64,000 nucleotides of DNA, taken from CAZDAW01 sp964503685. GTDB lineage: Bacteria; Chloroflexota; Anaerolineae; Anaerolineales; Anaerolineaceae. The stretch is taken from positions 1-64,000 of the forward strand of contig CAZDAW010000001.1 in the NCBI GenBank assembly GCA_964503685.1, written 5' to 3'. The stretch's first letter is position 1. Each line of letters begins with the position of its first letter. Under the pieces are notes generated by a model that made no database searches, was not told the origin of the DNA, and worked only from the letters and a program-made list of their open reading frames with translations. Below are positions 8,578-16,893 of this stretch, in pieces. A program made the translations under genes and the position numbers.

Positions 8578-10470
8578 ATGGAGTATTATCCCCTGGAAAC
8601 GCGACGTGTAACCCAAAGTTTAAATGGCAGCGACCAAGAAGCGCAGCTTCAATCCGGTATCACTTTAGTTGACCGTTATACAATCCAGAGAGTAATTGGG
8701 GTGGGGGGAATGGGGTCGGTCTATTGCGCCAGAGACCTTCATTTTCCCAATGTGACTAAGTTGGTGGCAGTGAAGGAAATGATTTGCCAGACGGCAGATC
8801 CTGCTGTCCGGCAGACGATGATTCAAAATTTTGAGCGCGAAGCGAATATCCTTGCATCTCTCAGTCATCCGGCTATTCCCCGCATTTATGATTACTTCAC
8901 TCAGGGTGAACGATCTTACCTGGTGCTGGAGTTTATCCATGGGAAAGATCTTGAAGTTATTATCAATGAAGCCGATGAGATTATTCCAGAAGATCAGGCG
9001 ATTCAATGGGCGATTGAGTTGTGCGACGTGCTGGATTTTTTGCACAATCACAAACCAGAACCGATTATTTTTCGGGATATGAAGCCGTCGAATGTGATGA
9101 TCAATCAGCACAATCATGTCACGCTGGTCGATTTTGGGATCGCCAAAGTCTTTCGTTCAGGGCAGAAAGGGACAATGATTGGAACGGAAGGCTATTCGCC
9201 GCCGGAGCAGTATCGAGGCGAGGCAGGCCCACAGGCGGATATTTATGCATTGGGGGCGACGCTGCATCACCTGTTAACCCGAACCGACCCTCGATTGGAA
9301 CCGCCTTTCACCTTTGGAGACCGACAGATCCGCCGGATCAACCCTTCCATTTCGCTGGAATTAGAAGCGGTTATCAATAAAGCCCTCAAATATAATCCTG
9401 AAGAGCGGTTTAAAAGTGCGGTGGAGATGAAAGATGCGCTGACGCTGACTGCCAGGAAGACTGGCGCGTTATCACGAATATCTCCGCGTACGGCGCGCCC
9501 TTCGCAAGAAGAAATCATAAAACCTTTATGGTCATTTGCGTGTGAAGACGAAATTCGTGGATCGCCGACCGTGGAAAATGGGGTGTTGTATATTGGCTCT
9601 TATGATAATAATCTTTACGCCTTGAAAGCCGACAATGGGGAATTTATCTGGAAATATGCTACCGACGGGGGAATCGTGGGAAAACCGGCGCTGGCAGAGG
9701 AGAATGTCTTTATTGGATCAGAAGATCATCGTTTGCACGTTGTATCTGCCCGCTCTGGCAAGGTGGTCTGGACGTATTATACGGATGCGCCAATCCGTTG
9801 CTCGCCGCGAATAGCCGAGGGACATGTATTCATTGGTTCAGATGATAACGGCCTGCATGCGGTGAATATTATTTCGAGCCGGCGGGCGTGGCGTTTTGAA
9901 ACCAGCGATCCGGTTCGTTCAACCCCTTTTGTTGCCAATGAGGTTATCTATTTTGGAAGTGAGAGTGGGGATGTTTTTTGCATTGATTTTCGGAGCGATG
10001 TTAAATGGCGGATCAAAGCCAAACGGGCGGTAACTTCATCTCCCATACTGGTCGATGGTGTGCTTTATTTTACGTCGCTGGATGGGAACCTGTATGCAGT
10101 TGAGGCAAAGACGGGCGGGGTGATCTGGCGGTTCAATATGGGAAAGGGATCGATTTGCTCGCCGTGCGCGATCGAAAACAAAATTTTTGTTGGATCGGCG
10201 GATGCTTTTATTTATTGCGTTGATGCGCAGAGTTCCAAAGAAGTCTGGCGTTTTCAAACTGAACATCAAGTCAGCGGGTCGCCGATTATTTATCAGGATG
10301 CTGTGTATTGCGGTTCAGCGGATGGAAATCTTTATTGTCTGGATTACCGCAGCGGCCGCTTGAGATGGAAGTATAAAACAGGAGGAGCCATAACGGGGAC
10401 TCCGGTAGTGTATAATGATATCATCTATATTGGATCGCTGGATCATTGCGTTTATGCCTTGTTACCCTAG
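8578..10470 (+). CDS. Serine/threonine protein kinase fused to PQQ-like beta-propeller
   Basis: A 630-aa Hanks-type kinase. The kinase domain spans about residues 30-285: glycine loop GVGGMGSVY, VAVKEM lysine, catalytic loop FRDMKPSNVMI (F replaces the usual H of HRD), LVDFGIAKV, and YSPPEQY. After a linker of about 30 residues, eight or so PQQ-type propeller blades (LYALKADNGEFIWK, LHVVSARSGKVVW and similar) fill residues 317-630. No membrane segment separates the halves, so both should be cytosolic, unlike PknB-style receptors. The propeller is probably a ligand or protein-binding sensor (inference). It heads a module with a PP2C phosphatase, a VWA protein and an FHA protein. Confidence 0.9.
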   Translation: MEYYPLETRRVTQSLNGSDQEAQLQSGITLVDRYTIQRVIGVGGMGSVYCARDLHFPNVTKLVAVKEMICQTADPAVRQTMIQNFEREANILASLSHPAIPRIYDYFTQGERSYLVLEFIHGKDLEVIINEADEIIPEDQAIQWAIELCDVLDFLHNHKPEPIIFRDMKPSNVMINQHNHVTLVDFGIAKVFRSGQKGTMIGTEGYSPPEQYRGEAGPQADIYALGATLHHLLTRTDPRLEPPFTFGDRQIRRINPSISLELEAVINKALKYNPEERFKSAVEMKDALTLTARKTGALSRISPRTARPSQEEIIKPLWSFACEDEIRGSPTVENGVLYIGSYDNNLYALKADNGEFIWKYATDGGIVGKPALAEENVFIGSEDHRLHVVSARSGKVVWTYYTDAPIRCSPRIAEGHVFIGSDDNGLHAVNIISSRRAWRFETSDPVRSTPFVANEVIYFGSESGDVFCIDFRSDVKWRIKAKRAVTSSPILVDGVLYFTSLDGNLYAVEAKTGGVIWRFNMGKGSICSPCAIENKIFVGSADAFIYCVDAQSSKEVWRFQTEHQVSGSPIIYQDAVYCGSADGNLYCLDYRSGRLRWKYKTGGAITGTPVVYNDIIYIGSLDHCVYALLP

Positions 10471-10521
10471 GTTTATTGCTGTGAGGGATGAGCCTGATTC
10501 TTCGATGGAGTTAAATAATCA

Positions 10522-11415
10522 GTGAAAAATATTGTTGAGAATATATTAAAACGGCTGCACATTGGTCAGAAGAATTCCAGGCCAGTTTCTTCGCAGGAAA
10601 CACTCCCACTTAAGAAGTCGTTAAAACTCACTCCGCTTATACCCAGTCAGTACATTGTTGGATGCAGCCAGTCAATTGGCAAGCAAAGAGAACATAATGA
10701 AGATTCAATTTTTGTGATGAATACGATATTGGCCAGTGAGAGTGAGTGCCCTCCCCTCGGCATTTTCATTGTTGCAGATGGCATGGGAGGACATCAGCAT
10801 GGTGAAGTTGCCAGTGATGCAGCAGTTCGTGCAATGGCCGGTCATGTTCTAAAAAAAATATGGACGCCGTTTTTGAGTAATTATCATCATCCCAAAGAGG
10901 GTACGATCCAGGAAACGATGATGGAGGGCGTCGTAGAAGCCCAAAAAGCCGTCGTCCATAGCGCGCCAGGTGGAGGGACAACGTTAACAGCAGCATTTGC
11001 TCTTGGCGAAAATGTAACCATTACGCATGTAGGCGATAGCCGGGTTTATATTATCAATGCCGACCAGCAGCTTCGGGTTGTGACGCGCGATCATTCTTTT
11101 GTGATGCGACTGCAAGAAATGGGTCAAATAACCGCTGAAGATGCGGCTGTTCACCCACAACGGAATGTGTTATATCGGGCAGTGGGTCAAAATGAACCAT
11201 TTGAACCTGATATTATGACAGTTGTATTACCTCGCGGCGGATATTTATTATTATGCAGCGATGGATTGTGGGGGGTGATACCAGAAAAATTGATCACACA
11301 ATTGGTGTTATCGTCGCCTAATCCGGAAATTGCTTGCCAGAAATTAGTTGATGCTGCTAACGAGGCTGGCGGCCCTGATAATATCAGTGTTATATTGGTC
11401 TATTATCCAGAATGA
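10522..11415 (+). CDS. PP2C-family serine/threonine phosphatase
   Basis: A 297-aa phosphatase from a GTG start at 10522. It has the PPM/PP2C metal motifs: RxHNEDS near residue 57, VADGMGGHQHGEVAS near 88-102, THVGDSRVYI near 171, and GGPDNISVILV at the C-terminus. The first 50 residues are a basic extension with no obvious domain. It likely reverses phosphorylation by the kinase encoded 51 bases upstream. The STPK-PP2C-FHA grouping is a common bacterial phospho-signalling arrangement. Confidence 0.93.
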   Translation: MKNIVENILKRLHIGQKNSRPVSSQETLPLKKSLKLTPLIPSQYIVGCSQSIGKQREHNEDSIFVMNTILASESECPPLGIFIVADGMGGHQHGEVASDAAVRAMAGHVLKKIWTPFLSNYHHPKEGTIQETMMEGVVEAQKAVVHSAPGGGTTLTAAFALGENVTITHVGDSRVYIINADQQLRVVTRDHSFVMRLQEMGQITAEDAAVHPQRNVLYRAVGQNEPFEPDIMTVVLPRGGYLLLCSDGLWGVIPEKLITQLVLSSPNPEIACQKLVDAANEAGGPDNISVILVYYPE

Positions 11416-11418
11416 ATC

Positions 11419-12891
11419 ATGGGTATTGAGAGTAATTATTACGCTCGCCTTGGAGTATCCAGAGATGCTACCCCCGAAGAGATTCGGGATGCCTATTTCG
11501 CGGCGGCGCGTCAATCACACCCGGATGTCTCAGCGGACATTTTTGCCAATGAACGTTTTTTGGATGTGCAGAAAGCTTATGAGATTTTATCGGATTCTGA
11601 TAAGCGCGCCAGTTATGACGCCCGTCTGCCTGCCGAAGCGCTCATTGCTCCACAGATCAGTCAGAAAGCGCTTTACAGTCGTTCGACGATACCCCGATTG
11701 GGCGAACCCCAATTAATTTACGCATTAGTAGAGTTGGGGTATATAGCGGGAGCTGTTAAGCAAACTGCGCCTCGGAAAAATATCTGTCTGGTTCTGGATC
11801 GCTCAACCTCGATGCAGGGGGCGCGAATCGACATGGCTAAGGCCAGCGCGGTTCAATTGTTGCGCGGCTTGCAGCCGGATGATCTTGTTTCGATTGTGGC
11901 TTTCAGCGACCGCGCTGAAGTATTGGCTGATGCGGTTTATGTATCTGATTTGGAGAGAATAAGCGCTCGCATTGGTCAGTTACAGAGCGGCGGCGGAACT
12001 GAAATTTACCCTGCGTTAGCGCTGGGTATTGATCAAATTCGCAAACATCTCAACCCGGGTTCAGTCAATCATCTGATTTTATTAACTGATGGACGCACTT
12101 ATGGCGACGAAGATGCCTGCATCATGTTGGCCGAAGAAGCTGCATCCCAGGGAATTGGAATCAGCGGATTGGGAATTGGACACGATTGGAATGATATTTT
12201 TTTGGATAGGCTGACAGGCGCCAGCGGCGGGCCGAGTATCTATGTTTCTGAACCAAAAGAAGTGCTCAAATCGCTTGGTAATGTTTTTGAGAATTTGAAA
12301 CAGGTTTATGCTGAAATAGTTTCTCTTCAATTTACCGGCGATATGTATTGCCATCTATCCGATGCATACCGGCTGCAACCCGATCCGGCCCCAATAGACC
12401 TGGATATGCCTCTTAAATTAGGGAGTATCCACCTTTCCGCTCCACTAAAAGTATTGTTAGAATTTCGCGTGGATGATTTTTCGAAAGAGGTCGAAAAATT
12501 ATTGCTGGTTGATGGATCTTTGAGAATGAAAATACCGTCGTTAATGATCCCAATTCAAAAGTTATCGCTCAAACTGGAAAGACCAGTCAGCGCGCGGTAT
12601 GAACCTGAAACTCCGGCGGGCGAGATGGTTAAGGCAGTATCCCAATTGAATTTGTATCGTTTGCAGGATAAGGCCCGCCAGGCAATGCAAGCGGGAGAAA
12701 TTGCAAAAGCAACCAAACGCCTTGAAAACCTGGCCACTCACCTCCTGGAAGCAGGCGAGCGGAAATTAGCCAGAGCCGTCCGGGCTGAAGTGGCAAATAT
12801 CCGGCAAAGCCAAAGTTTGAGCGAAGAAGGTATCAAGCGAATTAAATATGGAACACGTTGCCTGCCAGGAATTCAAGGCAGAGGTGGTTGA
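11419..12891 (+). CDS. DnaJ-domain plus von Willebrand factor A protein
   Basis: A 490-aa protein. A J-domain covers about residues 5-70 with the HPD triad (ARQSHPDVSAD near 31-41), so it can stimulate a DnaK-type ATPase. A VWA domain follows (about 110-290) with an intact MIDAS site (DRSTS near 132-136 and the TDGRTYGDE loop). The C-terminal part is beta-rich followed by helical repeats (KARQAMQAGEIAKATKRLE). No signal or membrane segment is seen. It starts 3 bases after the phosphatase and ends 3 bases before the FHA gene, so the products are probably made in step. A J-VWA fusion is unusual; function unknown. Confidence 0.85.
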   Translation: MGIESNYYARLGVSRDATPEEIRDAYFAAARQSHPDVSADIFANERFLDVQKAYEILSDSDKRASYDARLPAEALIAPQISQKALYSRSTIPRLGEPQLIYALVELGYIAGAVKQTAPRKNICLVLDRSTSMQGARIDMAKASAVQLLRGLQPDDLVSIVAFSDRAEVLADAVYVSDLERISARIGQLQSGGGTEIYPALALGIDQIRKHLNPGSVNHLILLTDGRTYGDEDACIMLAEEAASQGIGISGLGIGHDWNDIFLDRLTGASGGPSIYVSEPKEVLKSLGNVFENLKQVYAEIVSLQFTGDMYCHLSDAYRLQPDPAPIDLDMPLKLGSIHLSAPLKVLLEFRVDDFSKEVEKLLLVDGSLRMKIPSLMIPIQKLSLKLERPVSARYEPETPAGEMVKAVSQLNLYRLQDKARQAMQAGEIAKATKRLENLATHLLEAGERKLARAVRAEVANIRQSQSLSEEGIKRIKYGTRCLPGIQGRGG

Positions 12892-12894
12892 TTC

Positions 12895-13398
12895 ATGATT
12901 TTGTGTCCGAATTGCCAGCATCAGGAAATTGCCGGAGCCCTCTTTTGCAGCGAGTGCGGCGCGCAACTGGCGTCTTTTGGGAAAACGCCTTTGCAGTTAA
13001 TCTCCAAAGACAGAAACGAAAGGGATCAATTGCAGAGTATATCGAAGCCGCTATCCGCAGCTGCAGGGAACCCGGTTATTTCATTGCACTTGCTTGAAAG
13101 CGGGCAGATCATTCCGTTGATGGGAAAAACTGAATTTACCCTGGGGCGTATTTCAGAGGGGCAGCCTGTATTGCCGGATATTGACTTAACGATGTATGGT
13201 GCGTATGATAAGGGCGTTTCACGCATTCATGCGGTGATCAAAGTTCGAGAAGACCGGATTATCATCAATGACCTTGGTTCATCAAATGGAACGAAAGTTA
13301 ACGATCGAGTTGTTTCGACCAACGCAGAGACCCAATTGAACGAGGGCGATATTGTTGCCCTGGGTAAGTTTAAGTTTCAGATTTTAATGCAGTCGTAA
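12895..13398 (+). CDS. Zinc-ribbon plus FHA-domain protein
   Basis: A 167-aa cytosolic protein. An N-terminal zinc ribbon (CPNCQHQ...CSECGAQ, two CxxC pairs within residues 3-22) is joined by a linker to an FHA domain (about 80-165) with the phosphothreonine-binding pattern GR...SRIHAVI...LGSSNGTKVND. FHA domains read phosphothreonine, so the likely partner is a protein phosphorylated by the kinase at 8578, possibly the J-VWA protein (inference). Confidence 0.9.
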   Translation: MILCPNCQHQEIAGALFCSECGAQLASFGKTPLQLISKDRNERDQLQSISKPLSAAAGNPVISLHLLESGQIIPLMGKTEFTLGRISEGQPVLPDIDLTMYGAYDKGVSRIHAVIKVREDRIIINDLGSSNGTKVNDRVVSTNAETQLNEGDIVALGKFKFQILMQS

Positions 13399-13417
13399 TG
13401 GTATCATAAGGGATAAA

Positions 13418-13654
13418 ATGCAAACTGTTTTAATTCATATTATGAATGAAGATCCGGTATTGGGAGAAGTTGAGGCAATGCCTGCCTCAACAGATACACT
13501 GATTGTGGTAAAAAATCCGCGCCGTAAGGATGGGAAAGACATCAGCTATCTGGATTCCAACGTAATGACAGTTGTATTTCCCTTGGGGCGTGTGCTTTTC
13601 ATCGAGCTTCTTTCGAGCAAGGAAGAAGAAATCATTGGCTTTGTAAGGGAATAA
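13418..13654 (+). CDS. Small uncharacterised protein in kinase module
   Basis: A 78-aa acidic protein that I do not recognise. It is predicted soluble, beta-rich, with no Cys cluster, signal or membrane segment. It begins 19 bases after the FHA gene and ends 6 bases before a response-regulator gene, so it is probably a real member of the same transcript. The sequence around TLIVVKNPRRKDGKD suggests a small beta-barrel fold, but no function can be assigned. Confidence 0.6.
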   Translation: MQTVLIHIMNEDPVLGEVEAMPASTDTLIVVKNPRRKDGKDISYLDSNVMTVVFPLGRVLFIELLSSKEEEIIGFVRE

Positions 13655-13660
13655 TCACTT

Positions 13661-14398
13661 ATGTCTGACACACAGTTTAAAAACCGCAGCATTTTGGTTG
13701 TCGATGACGAAGAACGGATGGTAGGTTTTATTCGTCTCAATCTTGAACACGACGGCTTTCGGGTCGTGTATGCCTATCGCGGCGGGCAGGCTATACAACG
13801 TTTTCGAGATACGCTGCCCGATCTGGTTTTGCTGGATGTCATGATGCCGGATATTGATGGATTTGAAGTGCTGAAGATGATTCGGGAAATCAGCAATGTG
13901 CCAGTCATTATGTTAACTGCGAAGGGTGAAGAGGATGATCGGGTGCGTGGTCTGGAGTTGGGAGCGGATGATTACATTACAAAACCTTTCAGCCCGCGTG
14001 AATTGGTCAGCCGGGTGAAGGCGGTTTTACGCCGTTCGATGTCAGTCGGCAGCGGCGTGACAGGCTTAATTGAGGTGGATGATAACTTGAAGATCGATTT
14101 TGATCGCCGCGAAGTATGGGTGAGGGGAGAGCTGGTAAAACTCCGCCCGACCGAGTACCGATTGCTCTATCATCTGGTGCAAAATGCAGGTTGGGTTGTC
14201 ACCCATGATCAGATTCTGGCGAAGGTATGGGGATACGAGTATCGCGACGAACCACATTATGTACGTTTATATATCAATTATTTGCGCCAGAAGATTGAAA
14301 AAGATCCTGCCAACCCACAGTATATTCTGACGGAGCGTGGTGTTGGTTATCGTTTTGTCGATTATCACCGGCAAAAAGAGAGCTCAAAGCCGGAATAA
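13661..14398 (+). CDS. OmpR/PhoB-family response regulator
   Basis: A 245-aa transcription factor. The receiver domain (about 12-125) shows the acidic pair VVDDEE, phospho-acceptor D in LLDVMMPDIDG near residue 58, T in MLTAKGEEDD and K in ITKPFSP. A winged-helix DNA-binding domain (about 140-238) ends with the typical GVGYRF. No histidine kinase is adjacent, so it is an orphan; the kinase may be elsewhere, or phosphorylation may come from the Ser/Thr system (speculation). Confidence 0.92.
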   Translation: MSDTQFKNRSILVVDDEERMVGFIRLNLEHDGFRVVYAYRGGQAIQRFRDTLPDLVLLDVMMPDIDGFEVLKMIREISNVPVIMLTAKGEEDDRVRGLELGADDYITKPFSPRELVSRVKAVLRRSMSVGSGVTGLIEVDDNLKIDFDRREVWVRGELVKLRPTEYRLLYHLVQNAGWVVTHDQILAKVWGYEYRDEPHYVRLYINYLRQKIEKDPANPQYILTERGVGYRFVDYHRQKESSKPE

Positions 14399-14425
14399 AA
14401 CGAGTGGAACAGTAACAGGTTTTCA

Positions 14426-15079
14426 ATGCAACAACAGAAAATTTTAATCGTTGATGATCATGAAGTCGTGCGGCTTGGATTGAAGGCGTTGCTCGAACAT
14501 CACCCACAATTCGAGGTGATAGGAGAGGCAGGCGACGCCAAAGACGCCGTTGAACAGGTGGGAGCGCTTTTACCGGATGTGGTCTTAATGGATATTCGTT
14601 TACCTGGCGCATCAGGGATTGAAGCCTGCCAGGAGATTATTCGCCGTTACCCAAAGACTCGAATCATTATTCTGACATCTTATGCAGAAGATGAAATGCT
14701 CTTTTCAGCTATCCGTGCTGGCGCATCGGGGTATGTCTTAAAACAGATTGGCGGCGAAGATTTGATCAAAGCTCTGGAGGCGGTTAGCCGTGGGGAAGCC
14801 TTACTTGATTCGGCCGTCACACAGCGTGTATTTCAAGAAGTCCGCAGAGCAGTCAAAGAGGAAGAGGCCTCTGCCTTTTCATCGCTGAGTCAACAGGAAA
14901 AGCATGTGCTTTTATTGGTTTCAGAAGGCAAGACAAATCGCGAAATTGCTAAATCGCTTTTTTTAGGCGAGGGGACAGTGCGAAATTATGTCAGCAGTAT
15001 ATTAAGTAAGCTGGGGGTGAGCAACCGCGCCGAAGCTGCTGCGTACGCTGTGGAACATAGTTTGAAGGAATATATCTAA
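14426..15079 (+). CDS. NarL/LuxR-family response regulator (orphan)
   Basis: A 217-aa regulator. Its receiver domain (5-120; DDHEVVRLGL, D in DVVLMDIRLPG, K in VLKQIG) is followed by a LuxR-type helix-turn-helix (EGKTNREIAKSLFLGEGTVR near residues 171-190). It is 27 bases after the OmpR-type regulator and has no adjacent sensor kinase. It is similar in build to the regulator at 63196, which does have one. The stop overlaps the convergent endonuclease IV-like gene by 4 bases. Confidence 0.9.
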   Translation: MQQQKILIVDDHEVVRLGLKALLEHHPQFEVIGEAGDAKDAVEQVGALLPDVVLMDIRLPGASGIEACQEIIRRYPKTRIIILTSYAEDEMLFSAIRAGASGYVLKQIGGEDLIKALEAVSRGEALLDSAVTQRVFQEVRRAVKEEEASAFSSLSQQEKHVLLLVSEGKTNREIAKSLFLGEGTVRNYVSSILSKLGVSNRAEAAAYAVEHSLKEYI

Positions 15080-15921
15080 AAAATACTTTCCCATATTTTC
15101 TTCATTTCCAGGGCATCCTCTTCCAGGTTGGGGCTTTCGCACATAATTCGTCCTTCGCATTGATATTCTCTTAACGCTTTATAAAGGCCTGGCAAATCAA
15201 GATCGGCCTCAGCCAATACCAGGTGATTGCGCTCACCTTTGGCGCTGTATTCAATGCCTGAAAGATGAATGTGCATTTTTTTTAGCGTCTGGCTGCCAAG
15301 AGCTTTTGCATAGGCGTCCAGCACTTTCATCCATTCGGCGTAAGTGTTCATGGAGCCGTCGCCTGCTCTGGCGTGCAGATGAGCAAAATCCATGCATGGG
15401 AGTACGCCGGAGACTTCACGACTCATGATCAACGTATCGTCCAATGATCCGAGCATCGCCGATTTTCCCATTGTTTCAGGCCGCAGAATAACGGGGTTCC
15501 CAGCTTTTCTTAATTCATCAACACAGCCTTGCAAACGTTCGATTACCAGGGGAAGCACTTCGCCCGGTTCTTTTTCAAAATAGGAACCAGGATGGAAGAC
15601 AATATCTGTGGCCCCAGCCAGGTTACCGTAATGGGCTGCATCCATCAATCGCTGGCGTGATTTTGGCCATTCTTCGGCGTTAGCATTCAGGTTTATGAAA
15701 TAGGGAGCATGAACGCTAATCACTACATCCGATTCTATGGCAGCGGCTTTGATGTTTTTGCATGTTTCTTCAGTGACCCTGACCGCCTGCACCCAACCAA
15801 GTTCCAGCGCGTCCAATCCCAGATTTTTGATTTGTTGAATTGCGCCCACAGAACCGCCCGGCTTTTTGGGGGTTGAGGACGGCGAACCAACTGTACCAAA
15901 GTGAAAGGCGCCAGATGTCAT
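15076..15921 (-). CDS. Endonuclease IV-like TIM-barrel protein
   Basis: A 281-aa protein of the AP-endonuclease-2/endonuclease IV fold. Metal-ligand positions of the trinuclear zinc site are recognisable: SVHAPYF, FHPGSYF, RPETMGK, CMDFAHLHAR and HIHLSG, with a late E in CESP. Endonuclease IV nicks DNA 5' to abasic sites. The sequence is diverged from standard Nfo, so a sugar-isomerase-like relative cannot be excluded. It is the last gene of the minus-strand group that begins with yqeY. Confidence 0.8.
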   Translation of the reverse strand: MTSGAFHFGTVGSPSSTPKKPGGSVGAIQQIKNLGLDALELGWVQAVRVTEETCKNIKAAAIESDVVISVHAPYFINLNANAEEWPKSRQRLMDAAHYGNLAGATDIVFHPGSYFEKEPGEVLPLVIERLQGCVDELRKAGNPVILRPETMGKSAMLGSLDDTLIMSREVSGVLPCMDFAHLHARAGDGSMNTYAEWMKVLDAYAKALGSQTLKKMHIHLSGIEYSAKGERNHLVLAEADLDLPGLYKALREYQCEGRIMCESPNLEEDALEMKKIWESIF

Positions 15922-16024
15922 TTTTCTTCTCCCGATTCTGTGAATCGTTTTGAGATTTTGGAAATCATTTTATCCGGTAATCAATCTGATTGTCAATTAA
16001 TTCGCCAGATGAATAGCGGGAAGG

Positions 16025-16408
16025 CTAAAACAGATTGGCGGTAAGCCAGGCCCATAGCGGGGGGCCCATGATGATAAATCCGATTACAGCCGAAATGAAT
16101 GCGGCGATTAATACTGCGGCGGCAGCCACATCTTTACTGATTTTAGCCAACGGGTTCTGCGCCGGGCTGGCAAGATCTACCAGAGTCTCGATGGCAGTAT
16201 TGAAGAATTCGGCTGCAAAAACCAGGCCAATACATAAGAGAAGTACGGCCCAATCCTGGCGGGGGAGCTTCAACCAGGCGGCGATGCTAATAACCAGGAT
16301 TGTTGCCAGCGAGTGAATCCAGGCGTTAGGTTGTGTTTTGAATACATGCCACAAACCGGAGAGAGCAAAGCGAAATGATAACTGGCGGGATTTCAGAAAA
16401 CGGGTCAT
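16025..16408 (-). CDS. dgkA: Diacylglycerol/undecaprenol kinase family protein
   Basis: A 127-aa membrane protein with three hydrophobic helices and the DgkA signature AAEFFNTAIETLVDLAS near residues 66-82. Gram-positive-type members phosphorylate undecaprenol rather than diacylglycerol; which lipid is used cannot be told here. It overlaps ybeY by one base, a pairing seen in many Firmicutes. Confidence 0.9.
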   Translation of the reverse strand: MTRFLKSRQLSFRFALSGLWHVFKTQPNAWIHSLATILVISIAAWLKLPRQDWAVLLLCIGLVFAAEFFNTAIETLVDLASPAQNPLAKISKDVAAAAVLIAAFISAVIGFIIMGPPLWAWLTANLF

Positions 16409-16893
16409 TATGGGTTGATCGGGGGGCGGCCGGCCTGTTTGAGGATTTCTGCCTGTTCATGCCACATGATTGCTTTTTCATCTTCGCCGGCATGATCATA
16501 ACCCAGGAGGTGTAATATGCCGTGTACGACCAGCAGGCATAATTCGTCTTCTGGGTTATTATGGTTGCTTTCGGCCTGGCTCACGGCGCGCGCGTAAGAA
16601 ATGATTATATCGCCCAGGTATATATTGCCTGTCTCAGGGTTTATTTCCCCATCAAGGGGCTGGCCTTTCGTATATTTGTTCTCGCTTGCCGGGAATGAGA
16701 TGACATCTGTTGGCGCATCAATGCCAAAATATTGCAGATTATAGGCTTTTATTTCTTCGTCGCCGGTGATGACCAACGACATTTCGACATTCTGCGATAA
16801 TCCCTGCTGTTTGAAAGCGGTCTGTGCTGTTTGCCTGATCAGTTCTTCCGTGATTAGCGAAGCGAAGACGGGGTCAATCTGGATTTCGATCAT
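16408..16893 (-). CDS. ybeY: Endoribonuclease YbeY (rRNA maturation factor)
   Basis: A 161-aa metalloprotein. The zinc motif HGILHLLGYDH (about residues 126-136) is intact, and the upstream NLQYFGIDAPTDVISFP strand motif is typical. YbeY acts in 16S rRNA 3'-end maturation and ribosome quality control. It overlaps pgpH by 4 bases and dgkA by 1, indicating translational coupling in the order yqeY-pgpH-ybeY-dgkA. Confidence 0.95.
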   Translation of the reverse strand: MIEIQIDPVFASLITEELIRQTAQTAFKQQGLSQNVEMSLVITGDEEIKAYNLQYFGIDAPTDVISFPASENKYTKGQPLDGEINPETGNIYLGDIIISYARAVSQAESNHNNPEDELCLLVVHGILHLLGYDHAGEDEKAIMWHEQAEILKQAGRPPINP

